DNA of 64,000 nt. Origin: Platycnemis pennipes. Its lineage: Eukaryota; Arthropoda; Insecta; Odonata; Platycnemididae. Under the pieces are notes generated by a model. It saw only the letters and a list, made by a program, of their open reading frames with translations, made no database searches and was not told the DNA's origin. Below are positions 47,801 to 59,770 of this stretch, piece by piece (the first letter of the stretch is position 1; each line of letters begins with the position of its first letter). The translations under genes were made by a program, and so were the position numbers. The stretch covers positions 30,141,773-30,205,772 of the forward strand of contig OW121850.1 of assembly GCA_933228895.1 (NCBI GenBank). The letters run 5' to 3'.

Positions 47801-49597
47801 AGACATGGTGGTGTTTGACTGAGTACCTACTCAGTTCATTACCGAAGAAACTTGAGTTCCAGTCCAGCTGATACTTTTGAAATATCGTACTACGTGATTT
47901 TGTTTACGACTTTCTAAGGGGTCTGACGGAAAGATACATAACTCCATGCTGCGAAGTGCGGATTTCCTTGAGCTCAGTACCTGTTGAGGGCAAGACTCAT
48001 TTATCAAGCCAACTTTCTGGTTGATTACAATGCCGGTGGAAGGAAATATGAGAACCCAAACTACGCCGATGTGAAAGTAAAATGGAAGCTGTACATGGAG
48101 TCGATGATCGCGGCGTGTTTGCAGCATGGTAGTCTCGCTGTCATTTTGCTGACCGTGGGGCCAGTCAAGCAAGCCACGAGGTGAATAAAACGAAGTGATA
48201 TGAGAAAGGAGCATTGCGATCAGAAACGATGGAAAACTAGGCACCGTGAAAGTCACCCGGGAAAGGCGCTGGCTGCATTTTTCGCAACTCCCCTCCCCCC
48301 AATGCGCCGATGCAATTCGAGCCATCTCTCTGACGACGGAGCGAACCCCGTGTCACACACAAATTTCCCACTCGAAGCTTTCTCTCCGCGGCAGTTCATT
48401 TGCATCCGGCGATAGTTTATGGGGCGCCCCTTCCAATGAGACGGCCGTCCGATACACCCCTCGACCCCTCGCCAAATGCCGCTAGCCTTTTTCCTGGCGA
48501 CCTCGCAAGTTTCCCTTCAATAACGAGCTCGGCGCGCGACCTAGTACCTCAGGGGTTACTCTCTTCCCGGGGTGGTGGGGTGCAAATCTTTCAATGCTGG
48601 ATTTACTTTCCTCGGTAGCGGTTCACCTCGAAGGTGGGTGTCGGTGGGCTGTGGGATTAAGGTTTCGACACCGTCTCGAAGGTTAAAGTTCTATGAAATT
48701 AGTTAACCTTAAGCTGATAAAATACGTGAAGCATTTACATAACAATATAAATCAACAAAAATATGAAGAAGGTAACATATTAAAAACATTCATGAGTTTG
48801 TCCACTTATTAATGAGACTACATCGCAGAAGCTCAAAACTGTAAATATTTCAAGTTGAGGAACTCAGGCGTGACTTCGCGGAAGGACTGCATCATCACTT
48901 ATCTAATTGATTGTGGGAGTAACGAAGTTTATTCTTGATATTGATATAATTATTTATGGTCGTTAAGTATAAATTTTGCTATAAATGCCGATTGAAAGTT
49001 AAAACTAAATACTTTGGCCATCACACTCTAGATATTCATTATGGAAGCTTTATTTAGATATGAGCTGAAGACTCATGAACCCAAAAGTGAATGGGATTCG
49101 TCACAAAGAAAGGCCTCTCATGAGCTGTATGAAGTGAGTCGTAAAAGATAAAGGATTTGAAAGAGAAGAGTTACGTAAATATGAAGAGGTTTGCCGATTG
49201 AAGAATCGAGTTGAGAACTAAGTCAAACCAATCTTACGATTTATGTCCATTGATTATCCTAGGATGGCGAAATTCTCACGCAAGAACATCGTGGTTGAAT
49301 TGAGTCTACCGTAAAGTGATAGGACACTACCGATAGCAACCTCATGGGATAGCCGATTGTTTTTCGCAAGCATTTATCTTGTAAGTTTATAGTCGAGGGT
49401 CGGTTCTGGTTCAAACCCTAAGATCGGTCTGGTTTATAGGACTCAGGAACAGCTAAAAGTAAGCCCAGCAATGTATGAAATGACGTGGAGGGCAGCATCA
49501 AGAGCGAGAATTCATTTCTTTCCTTGGGCCACCCTTATTTCCCCGATTACTTTCTCGCCCCCAGGAAATTAAACAGATTGGGAGCATCTGAACGCGT
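44851..49597. other. Unannotated DNA with a purine-rich block and a G12 run
   Basis: Mostly AT-rich. A purine-rich block (about 46600-46780) contains twelve G in a row (46727-46738) and explains the Pro/Ser-rich antisense frames 46521-47003 and 46574-46867. A CT run lies near 47032-47044. The frame pair at 47831-48325 is not recognisable. Confidence 0.35.
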
Positions 49598-49668
49598 CCA
49601 GGCCTTTCCCGGACTCAAATCCGGTACCTCAAGTTAATAGCCCGACACTCTACTCACTGGGCTTCGAT
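49598..49668 (-). repeat. tRNA-like SINE head remnant
   Basis: The minus strand reads AGCCCAGTGAGTAGAGTGTC then GGGCTATTAACTTGAGGTAC and CGGATTTGAGTCCGGG. That is a good A-box/B-box layout with a paired T stem (CCGGA/TCCGG). The direct repeat TTCATACAATG / TTCCATACAATG lies just beyond it (about 49669-49706). Confidence 0.5.
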
Positions 49669-49707
49669 TTCATACAATGAAATGCCGGCCCCGAATTCCA
49701 TACAATG

Positions 49708-49894
49708 CCGGCCTCGGTGGCGGCGGGGTTAAGTCCTCGCCTGCCATTCGCCTGAAGGTCGCGGTTTCGAGTCCCGACTGGGTAAAACTCAACTGTCCAG
49801 GGCATGGGTGTTTTTAAATGTGTTGTCCATATTTATTACAATGATCGTGATTTGGGGCACCTGTGATCATTACAGAAATTATTATTATTATTAT
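49708..49894 (+). mobile_element. tRNA-derived SINE with an ATT-repeat tail
   Basis: The head reads GCCGGCCTCGGTGGCGGCGG, GGTTAAGTCCTCGCCTGCC and GGTCGCGGTTTCGAGTCCCG, with a good B box at 49761-49776. The body follows (GGTAAAACTCAACTGTCCAG, GGCATGGGTG, TTGTCCATATTT). The element ends in ATTATTATTATTATTAT (about 49878-49893), a typical short-unit SINE tail. About 187 bp in all. The family is different from the two SINEs described above, by both body and tail. Confidence 0.65.
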
Positions 49895-52554
49895 GAAAAA
49901 TTAATCAAAGAAAATTGGAAAGCTGTTCATGGGAGGAGCAGTCGGCGCCAACCGCCAAGTTGATGAGTCGAGCGGTAGGAAACATTGAAGTATTGTAGGG
50001 GAGACTCATTCCCTCCGCATAATGGCCGCTCTATGAGAGAAGCAGTAGATAAAGGACCTTCGTCCATTCGTATGGGTGTTTTCTATGCTCATAGGTGCCG
50101 TGGAAATGAGCTGAAGAGAGGGGAAAAGCGAGTGGAAGCGCCGAGAAACGTATTGATTGCGCATATTACATTCTTCCTCCACGATACAAATATAGGTATA
50201 TACCACTTCTAGAAAGAGATGGCTGGTTTACCAATGATGTGATACCGATACTGATGATCTGGGAGGAAGATTCTCGAAAATGACTCACAGACGTTGAATC
50301 TATGTTTGTTATTTTAACATATTTGGCGGATAATCACTTAAAGCGTTATTTATTTTTCGTGGCATGCAGCTAAATAGTGTAATGTTTACTAAAAATTTCC
50401 TTTAACTTAAAGTTGAAAAATTTTTGAAGCAGTTTTGAGTGGAATAATCAAATGGAACTTGAGTCTACAGAAAAGAATAAATTCATTTTGAATATGCGTG
50501 CATAGTTGGCAATGATGAGTCGTGAAAACAAGTGACGCTAAAATTATCACTCATGCCAGACCTATTCATTACGAGCTGAATATTTAGTATACGAATATTT
50601 TTCAGCTGAATCAATTAATATGCTACCGTAATTTTCACACTGAACGTATGATTAGCTCAGTTCATCCGGGAGCCGAGACTTTACTATATATGGAGACTAA
50701 ATAACTGGACTCCATGAAATGGCCGGCAAGCCATGGATTCCGGTAGACATTTCTAGGTGAGCGGGGATTGAACATGGCAGTCAATCGAACTTTCTCTTTC
50801 ATTGCCACCTTGTGTCATGAGCGTAGCTGCAAAACGATGCAGTTATGGGTGGAGAGAACCGGAATTTATAGGGCCAAAGAAAGCATAGTGTGGCTTAGAT
50901 GTGCATGAAATATTCTTTACTGCTTCGCGCCATATGGCAGCGTAAATTCGATCTCATTTTGTCGGAAAGAGAACAATCGATCGACAGAAATACTTCGGCA
51001 TGATGCGCCACATATTGTTGCCACTCGAAGTCGAGCGTTCGTTAACTCCGAGGCATTTCTCCCTTCCTCGAACGAGCTCGCTAACGAGATTTCACAGCCA
51101 CGCTATTAGTCTCCGATCGGCAGTTTCTCGGCCTCTTATGTCCACTCTCGCTTTAATCGACTGCTATTTTGCTCAACATGCCGCTTAACGGGCGTTCCCT
51201 CCCACTCGGCCTCGAAGCCATTTCTATCGCGCGCACCGGCTTCGATAAAGATAACGCAACCTCTCCCGCTATGATCCCCTACCCCCCCCCCTCTGCATGA
51301 AAGGGACGCGGTCTCCATGGGAACCTACGAAGCCCTGGAGATCGTTTGTGCGCCATGCCAAGTCGGAGAGAATCGCACAGAAGGAAACCATAAAGTAGTT
51401 ATACATACTCTCTCATAGGGCCCCGACGGACTTCCATTCCCTCCGCCTCGGGCCTCGTAATATGGAGGAGGGCGGTAGATAAAGGCCGTCTCAGCTCCTC
51501 GGGATGCTTTCTAAGGTCATAGGAGCGAGGGTAAAGGAGCTGAAACAAGGTAAGAGGTTGAGCCGGGCGAGGAATGGCCGCTTTTGAGAGGCAATCTAAC
51601 GAGATTAAAGGGCGATAAATTCGGATCTCGCTCCGTGATTCCCGGTTCCCCTTCCATTTCTTTTCCGCGCGTGGTATCTCTATGGTATCCCGTCCGTATC
51701 CACCGAGAGCATTCTTTCCGCTTCCTCCGAGAGGTGAGCGGAGAGGGAGGGTGGGGGATGTAAAGCACTCCCCCATCGATATGCACTCCCTTCGTCGACT
51801 AAATACTCTACCACGACGTTCTTTTCTTTTTTTTTTTGGCTCGGTGCCCGGTTTGCGGTGTGATCACGCGCTCCCAGGAAGAGTTGGAGCTGATGCCGAA
51901 GAGAGGACGCTGTCTTTGAGGTGTTTGTGTGAGTGTGTGGGGTTCGAGGCCGGGCTGAGGCGCAAAGAGGAGTGGGGAGGGAACGCGAGCGACGGTCCCG
52001 CCATCTATCGCCTCGGCATGCACCCCGCGCCTTTCACCTCTCTTCATTTCTTTCACGTGCCGCGGTTAGTGTCTACCGCCTTCGCCAGAGGGGGCTTCGC
52101 GCTATTCCCGATCACTCGACGGAAAATCCCTGTGGTCCAATCCCACGCCTGTCTCTCAATACTTTTCCTGCTGGTCAGTATACCTCTCGGTCTCCACCAT
52201 TTTAATACTGCTCCATCCATTTTTCCTCGTACATCGCCGAAGTGAAATGCTCCAACGTCGCTACGTGTACAACGTATTTTAAAAAAGGATAATTTAGCAT
52301 TCCATAATAAGTAAATACAGGTTGAATCCTGAATTCGAGATTTGATCGAATGAAAGTGCAATTCTGAAACTGATTCAATGCAGTACGCTGCACTTTATAA
52401 CATATCTTTGAGTTTCAGTTTTATAGTTTGATTTTCGAGTTTTTTAAACGAAGGTTTGCACGAACTTTTGCTGTTGACGTTTCTTTCAACGAATCATTTC
52501 CCTGATATTTTATTTATTATTGCCAGTAAAGTCGTAAACAGCCAAAATTAACAT
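49895..52554. other. Unannotated DNA with a GC-rich region
   Basis: AT-rich to about 50950, then GC-rich with mixed skew to about 52250. That stretch holds overlapping frames on both strands (for example 51399-51776 minus, 51682-52245 plus, 51808-52056 minus). None carries a domain, and opposing frames of similar length argue against coding. A gene start or regulatory island is possible but not shown. Confidence 0.35.
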
Positions 52555-52817
52555 GTTTATATCAGGGGCGTAGATAATTTTTTTCTCTGGGGGGGTTCAG
52601 TCCTCAATGAAGTATAAGAATATCTTTTAGTGTAATTGAATGCCGTTGGATTGCTAAGAGTATTGTTGTCTAATATGGAATTAGTGGATAGTAAAGAGAT
52701 ACAGTCTTACAAGTTATTCATATACATTCTTATTTTATACTAGTGTTTCTTGTTTGGGTTGGGGGTGCAGACACCGTCGACCCCCCTCCCCCCCATATCT
52801 ACACCCCTGGTTTATAT
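52555..52817. mobile_element. hAT-like MITE with an 8-bp target-site duplication
   Basis: The element 52563-52809 begins CAGGGGCGTAGATA and ends TATCTACACCCCTG, so its 14-bp terminal inverted repeats differ at one base. GTTTATAT stands on both sides exactly (52555-52562 and 52810-52817). An 8-bp target duplication with CAGGG-type ends is typical of the hAT superfamily. The 247-bp interior has a C/G-run next to each terminus and no coding capacity, so the element is non-autonomous. The intact duplication implies a fairly recent insertion. Confidence 0.85.
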
Positions 52818-54091
52818 CAAGTGCCAGTTAGCGTTAATCGGAGGAAACATATCCAGGCTTGGCAAGCATCATTGGCTTTGAAGCTGTTCACAAAAGATTC
52901 CCTTAGTATCTTAGATTAATATCATGACTTGAGTTTTCGGGAAATATGACGGAAATGGAAATATGATATATGAGTTTTCAATTGCATGTTCTGATTCAAA
53001 ATGCCAATATATAAGCATGAACTAAAGTGAATTCATTGTTTGAGAACTCAAAGATCGGCTGTTAACCGTGTATACTGCCTTCATACTTCGGTATGTGGAA
53101 GAATTCTTCATAACTCAGACAGCCATTAAACAGGATACGTGACCCATAAAAGTAAGAGACACATTTGGTCACAGGCGGAATGGCAAATACGCCATTGTTG
53201 CCGTAACTTGCTAAAATCAAAATTCAAGGAGCAACAAAGATTCCTAGGAGTAAACGAGCATATATTCATCCACCATCAACTACCCCACATCATTGGAAAT
53301 GCATCGCGAACACTTTCCGGGGGGGAAAGATCACATCCCGAAATAAAGTAATGTGAAATTAATCCAATATTCAAGCGAGCATTGCATTTGCTCTCAAGAC
53401 CTGTCCTCCTGTTTAAGCACTCTCCGAGACGCTCTTGTGACCACAAATTTCGCTCTTGCTGTTTATTTCATCCCCACTCTAATGATATTTTTGCTTCATC
53501 CTTCTCGTAGCGTTTATCCCGCTTTTCCCCTTTTATTATGGCCCTCTACTGTGTCTCGCAGACCCGATATTACGTACGGTGTGGAGGCTGCGGCGAGGGA
53601 GGGATTCGAGGCGATATCCGCCGTCCCTCTGCCGCATTCACGCTTCTGATTTTTCCAGCGCGTTTTTGAACCAGTGGTGTGTCGTCCACTATCTAACCTT
53701 TCAAGGTAATCGGGTTGGCAAGCGAACATTTATTCCCCGCGTAATAAGTACCCATAAAAAAAACTCTCTTTTCGCTACCCTGTCATAACCTTTGGCAACC
53801 TCGCGCCGGAGATTTTTTTCGAGATGCGTGAAAATGATCCGTGCTGCCAAGGCTCGGTTGCCAGTTGCCCACGTGAGTGGAGACTTTTTTTTATTTTAAA
53901 CCCTCTCCCATTGCGTCAACTTGCAAAGCTTTATTATCGCTTTAGTTTATATGTAATAGGCGTAGCCGGGGAAGGGAGGATATCGAGTATAGGGGGAGCA
54001 TGCCACGTTCTGGGCGCTCCACTTGATCTTTCCACTGCGCCGCGGCGTCGCGCGCAATTATACTATCCCGAGTAAAACGCGCAGCGCACTT
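52818..54091. other. Unannotated DNA
   Basis: Short frames on both strands, with a GC-rich patch near 53500-53660 and 53940-54090. Nothing recognisable. Confidence 0.4.
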
Positions 54092-54501
54092 GGCGTTCGT
54101 AGAAGATCAGTGCCCTGCGGGGATGAGAAAATGATTTTCACAAATCGATTTCGGAAATTGATACGGATCGAAACTGCAAATCTCGGACTCGTGGTGAGGT
54201 CGAAATTGACGTTGTCGACTCACCAAGCATCAAGATTCGTTGCAATTAAGAAATATGGGTGAATGGTGTACTTTCTGGACCATGAAAAAAATAAGCAAAT
54301 ACTACGCTTAACTAATAATAATAGCATAAAAATAAAAATGTTTTGCCCTATGATATTCGTAGATTTCCATTTATGTAGACTATATATTTTCTTTTGGAAT
54401 GCATTCTAAGATAAATTCAGTTTCCAGATTGTTTCTTCTTCTCCTAAATTCAGTCTAGGCTGTTTCTCATCCCCGGAGGGCACTGATCTTCTACGAACGC
54501 C
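54092..54501. mobile_element. Non-autonomous element with 39-bp terminal inverted repeats
   Basis: Bases 54092-54130 and 54463-54501 are reverse complements over 39 positions with one mismatch. The ends read GGCGTTCGTAGAAGATCAGT inward from each side. The 332-bp interior is AT-rich and non-coding. Because of the symmetry the same peptide (RRRSVP.GDEK) appears in both flanking frames, which is a by-product. No convincing target duplication was seen at these boundaries, so the superfamily is open. It could also be two copies of another repeat in inverse orientation. Confidence 0.7.
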
Positions 54502-57186
54502 TGTTCTTGTATCGTTTGCGTGAAAAACAAGAATATTTAAAAAAAATAAACATATACTTTCTATCAGACTGATCACTACATTCAGCGTCATTTACTTAAT
54601 TCAATTAGCGGGTACATCCGCTTAGATTTATTTTTGACTTTCTTCCTTATAAACTGGCGTTTTACGTGTTAAATTTCTCTTCATGCATATTTTTGTATCT
54701 TTAACCTACCCACTTAATACCATCCACCAACTTCCTCGTCTGCACCTGCCTAACTTAAAACTGGCTGCGGTTTCATGAAACATTTTCCGACGAGCTACTC
54801 CTTAACTTTACTAGTTTTTTCTCTTACGCCTTTACAATGTTAATTTCATGATGGTGTTTACATTAAAAATGCGATGTATGTTTCCTACAGATGCGGTCTA
54901 TTTCCGTTGCTGGTACCTTCAAAATCGATATAATGACGCTAATGATGGTATAATTAGATTGAGGAATAAAATATCGCACCAAATAAATGCAGAATATCGA
55001 TCTTAGATAGTAGGTACCCGGTGCCGCGCAGGGTGGCATTTCCGAAAAACGCCGAGGGGTATCGCTGCTTGACGTCATTCGGACGGTTTGAGGTAGAGGT
55101 GCGCAGTTGTGGTGTTTCATTCATTATTGCCAAGGAGATTGGCTCCTACTTAAAATGACTCTTTTTGCCCGCTGGGTGTTGAACGAAATAGGGAACGCGC
55201 GCACGGATTCATGCAGCCAAGGCAATAAATCAAGGACACGGATGTGTAGATGCGGAAGAAAGGAAGGCTTTGCGCGGCAGCGTAATCAGATGATGCAGTT
55301 GTAAGTCATCGCGCTTCAGGCTCGCGGGGATGGAGCGGATTTAGAGAGAGGTGATATATTTATTCGAACAGGCAAGCGAGCGGGTGGCTCGGCTGTAGGC
55401 TAATCACGCCCTGTGTCAACAAGCCGATAAGGAACTGCCGCATTCTGGGAAGTTAACGCGAAGTGAGAGCGGCGTTCGCCGTTGGGCCGCCGTTGGCTGC
55501 TTCATCACGGTCAACCGCGATGAGGATCCGGGGGAATTATGGCGTCGGGTGTTGACCAAGCATTCTAAGGAAGTGGCTGGGGATGGCGATAGGAGGGGGA
55601 GGAGGAACCTTTTCGGAGGAACCGTTTGAAGACCGATGAATGGTGGGATGCGCAGGAGACCGTTATTTTTTTCTCCGAAAGGACCATCCCCGAAAATTTC
55701 ATCATCTAGCCATTTATGGTATCGTCCTTGGGAACCGTGCCCAAACACGGATGTCTCGGTTTATTTATCATAAGTAGCGTTTCTCGCCGCGACGCCGGTC
55801 GTGATGAGCTTGAGTGTTAAAATGCCGAGTTTTCTTGCAAACGTCGATGCACCTTGGAGAACGCCCACGTTGACACATTTTCTCAGGCGACAGGTTCGGC
55901 GTCTTTTTCAAAAAATCTTGACCCGCATTATTATTTTTTATTTCGTCTTCAATCAAAGGGGCCTGATCTTTTGGTTCGTTCCGAACCCCATCTTCTCTTC
56001 AAACGCCATGTTCATATATTTGCCAGAGAGCATTAACTACCGACAATTAAGAACATTTAGAAATTCTGTATTGAAGCTTCATACTCAGACTTTTGTTCTA
56101 TTCAGCATTGTTTGCAAGCGGCAAGTGCAGAATCCTGATCGCTTAAATATTCACTGATAAATCAAATGTCATTCAACCTTTAGCTGGTATAATCATTATA
56201 TGCATTCAAGACCTATGTCTCATATTCGTAAGTAACAATCGATATTGCGGGCATCTCATATATTTTTATTAGTCTCTTCTCTTGTTTTGTATTCTAATTC
56301 ATTTTTTTAATAACACCACACATTTTACAGATGTTGCCGAGTTTCTTCTCAATAACATGAGATTTTTAATAAATTATTAATTAATGCATGTATTCAATAA
56401 ATGATATTTTTTGTTCCTTTACTAAGTTAATATTTGATCCTTCACTCTTATAACCACAATTTTAGTTCCAATTATGTAGATTGCTTGACCTTTCTTAATT
56501 CTAGTTAACTTAAAATGCGTAATTCGTAGATGAAAACTTGTATCTTCTCAATGAGCTGAACTTCACTCCTATGTGATGATAACTCTCATCAGAGAAATAG
56601 GAAATGCTGTTAAATTTTTCAATTAGTATGTACTCGTAAAAAAATGTTTTAGATACGAAGTTTTCTTCCTTATCATGGTTTCATATTTATTTGTAAAAAT
56701 ATAATATTTAACGATAACAAGTTATGTTTAATCTAGTTTGTGACGAATGTCTCTTGGTAAACTTGTAGTACACGAAATGCCATTGGACGTAAAACTGAGT
56801 ATCACTATAGCCACACTGTGAACTGGCTCCGGAGACTACAATATATTCAAAAATAACTTTTTAACCCAAATAATGAAGAATAAATTTTTTTTCTACATTG
56901 GTTCTATCATGGAGTCAATTATTTCTTTCAAAAAATATTTTTCTTTAAGATACCTACTTAGTATCATCATCACCCCCTGCAAAACTGCGAATATGTCGGT
57001 GGCATGAACAGTAAGAGACTTAGGAAATAGTTCTCGTTGCGGTAATCATAAGGTATATGTCACCCGATTTTACATTTATAATTGAACGAGACTGTAAAAA
57101 AAAACATTGCGGCCGATGTGAACTTCATAGCAATGCCCAGGAAAATGCAAGAAGAGTAGCCCTCACACCCTGGGGGTGGGGTGTGT
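54502..57186. other. Unannotated DNA
   Basis: GC-richer at about 55020-55720 with opposing frames (55107-55304 plus, 55416-55748 minus) that lack domains; AT-rich elsewhere, very much so at about 56150-56720. A CACCCCCTGC word at 56971-56980 is not enough to call a LINE A tail. Confidence 0.4.
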
Positions 57187-57478
57187 GTTTGAAAACGTCG
57201 GGGTTATCTCGATACGCATCTAATGAGTCACGTGGTACAAAAGCGAGTGGTTCGCAAATTCGGTGTGTTCGAATCACCTATTACTACCTAAGCCATTGTT
57301 TTCACTTGAGTTGCTCTTATTAGTATCGAGCATAGTGCCCCCGGATGAGGAAAACACGAGTGTAAACAATGAGTGAGATGGTAATGAGTGATTCAAACAC
57401 ACCAAATTTGCAAACCATTCGTGCTTGAACCACGTGACTCCTTGGTTACCCGTTCGAAGTATTCCTGACGGTTTAAAA
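57187..57478. repeat. Inverted pair of a tRNA-like repeat
   Basis: The left arm (about 57187-57316) and right arm (about 57346-57478) match in inverse orientation at roughly three quarters of positions. Shared blocks are GAGTCACGTGGT, TGGTT.GCAAATT.GGTGTGTT and GAATCAC, then ATTAC and CATTGTTT. Each arm includes a B-box-like GTGTTCGAATCAC or GTGTTTGAATCAC. The gap between arms is only about 30 bases. Two SINE copies inserted head to head, or a fold-back element, would both give this. Confidence 0.6.
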
Positions 57479-57699
57479 TGGATCCCTCCTGGAAAGGAAA
57501 TAGTATCACAGAAGTTTTGATTTGCGGAACCAATTCGCACGCTATTACTCTTTTTAGATCGAAACTTAGAATATGAATACTTTATGCATGTGCATGAACA
57601 GTGGCAATAACTTGTGCTGTCATTACCAATTTGGTGTCGTCCAAGTTGTTCCATTTTTCCTATCGAACCGCGATATGAAGGAATCATAATTCGGCTCCT

Positions 57700-58310
57700 G
57701 GATATGAGTTTAGCGCCTCGTGACGCCACCTCAGCGAACCTGCGTGGACCTTCGTGGTTTCGCTTGGTGCCTCGAGGCGGGAGAGGGGTCGGGTCGCGCT
57801 GTTTGGCTCTCTAGCTCTTCCGCCTCGCCGCGCGAAAATCCTTTTGCTTTTTGGTCCTTGGCCACGGCGTGGATTCCGTCAGGGGGGGGGGGGGGGCGTG
57901 GGACACGCGTGTCCGCGAAGGGCAGTGGCCTCTATGACCCACCGCCACCGCTCATCGGGACGAAGGACACGCGGAACGTGAGTAGGGAGGTGTGCTGTGA
58001 GCAGCGGAGGGCGGTCGGTCGGTCGGGCGGTGAAGGGACAGTGGACACTTCGCCGCCGGACACTTGGCAGGGCGAGAGAACTGGTTGAAATCGACACCGG
58101 CTCCGGTCACCCAGTTTTTACGGGTTTTTTGCAAGGAAAGGACGTCGGTGGAAGGATTTTCTCCTCATTCCCTCCCGTTTCCACCGACTTGTTTATTAAA
58201 TGCTCTTTTTAAATTCCGCTTTCAAGCTCCCAGACTTTGGTTAAGTTCTGCTGCCCTGGTGCTGTGACGCGGTAGCCTCGGCCCACACCGAACTCACCAA
58301 TGCATTTTAT
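57700..58310. other. CpG- and GC-rich island with a G15 run
   Basis: Rich in CG dinucleotides and in GC, with 15 G in a row at 57882-57896 and a GGTC repeat near 58013-58026. GTGAGT at about 57977-57982 would serve as a donor, so a first non-coding exon here is conceivable. Frames are open on both strands (57720-58088, 57754-57981, 57879-58097 minus), so no coding claim is made. Confidence 0.3.
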
Positions 58311-58578
58311 GTTAGTAACCGGTGATAATTTCGACTGAATTGCCGGTTTATTCATGCCCGACAAGCAGCAAAAGGAGATCGAAAACGTAAGAAAGGGATT
58401 GGAAGAAGGATGCTTTAATCCGTAGTTTCACGACCCAAGTCCCTCCTGCATTGATTCATACGGTTATGTCATTGTAATGCTTTTTTAAGTAATGGCAATA
58501 CAAGACTGCGAGGAAAAAAATATATTTTACCCCACCGACTACGAAACTTAGATTCTTCCTTAATACTTGAGGAGGTGG

Positions 58579-58680
58579 CATCTACATCTACACGATACCC
58601 TGCAAGCCACCGCGAGAGTGTGTGGCAGGGGGTGAAGATCACCAAGCTTGCACTACTAACATGAAAACAAGCAAGTGGCC
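58579..58680 (-). mobile_element. LINE family A, short 3' end (copy 3)
   Basis: On the minus strand the sequence reads CATGTTAGTAGTGCAAGC, TTGGTGATCTTCACCCCCTG, CCACAC and then GCGGTGGCTTGCAGGGTATC, ending GTAGATGTAGATG. It matches copy 1 over its last 100 or so bases, including the TTGGTGATCTTCACCCCCTG join. Only the untranslated 3' end is present, a strong 5' truncation. Confidence 0.8.
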
Positions 58681-59770
58681 CATCGCGCGTAAGAATAACT
58701 GTTAAACGAAGCGGAGAAAAGAGGGCGATTAAGATGATGCCATTGATGAAATCTAAGAATATTCAAATTTTGATACCAGAAACTCATTAATTTTATTTGT
58801 TTTCTGTACACAAGACAAATAAGGTAAAAAGGAATGGGTTTTATGGAATTAGGGCAAGTCAATAGGAATTACGGAAAGAAATGATTTTTAGAAATTTCTG
58901 ACTCATGGTTGTGTATTGGACGGGTTGTTAAGGTGTTCGAGTATAGGCTGATGGTTTTCAGACTGTGATATCTCCTTACATCTTGTGGTAAAAACAAGCT
59001 GTGGGGTATTTGAGGGTGTCAAAACTTTCTGGAAAACCGCAGGCTTACATGGCGCACAAAAATGTGTGAACTTCACGCGCCTCAGGACAGCACCCGGTGA
59101 TCTCTACTCTCACCTTTAAAATATGCCCTCTGTCCGAAAAATGTGGTTGGTTGGTCCTGGATCATGAAGCAAACGCAGCCACAGAAGTACGCCCGGTATC
59201 TGGTTTGACCAAAAGCCATGCCAAACGAGTAAAACAGGTCCTTCAATCCAGAATATCTTCTCGTGCAGGAAACTGTGTAAAATTTCGTGTTTTCGCATGG
59301 AATGAGTATGATTTCAGAGCTAATATTATAACGAAATGATATACATTCTCGAGCTTTTAGGTTTAGCGTTTTCTCCTTGTTTTTATGATTGGGTCCTATT
59401 TCTAAAACATTATCCTCAGCATATACAATACATCAATCTACTGCAGCTGTAAATACATGCTTGGAAGGGAGAACTTAATTAGAAATGACTTATGAAGCAT
59501 GCTGTGAAAGTAACTACAGCAGAAAAGTCAAGACTGGAATCACTCCAAACGTAGTGTTTTAGTAGAACGGTGGAGATAAAATGGAGAGGACGAGTGGAAA
59601 ACAAGAAATTGTAAGAAGTGCGAAGAAAAAAGTGATTTAATGACTTTTAGTCAAAGCAACTCAATCGGGAATGTCCTGAGACATGGTGGTGAAATGACAG
59701 GAGACGTCGAGGGAACAACAAATGTGAAAGTATGAAAGTATGAAATGAAATTTAGCAAGTGGTGAAGGAT
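58681..59770. other. Unannotated DNA
   Basis: An 80-codon plus frame (59097-59339) with an opposing minus frame has no known domain. GTATGAAA is repeated in tandem near 59728-59743. Nothing else was recognised. Confidence 0.4.

Noticed and set aside
47831..48325. A 164-codon minus-strand frame with an opposing 66-codon plus frame
   Set aside because: No recognisable domain, splice context or codon character; opposing frames of this kind are common by chance in moderately GC-rich DNA.
56966..57010. A fifth LINE A tail (CACCCCCTGC then GTCGGTGGCATG)
   Set aside because: Only the first ten bases and a GGTGGC word agree; the diagnostic CTTGCAGGGTAT is absent.
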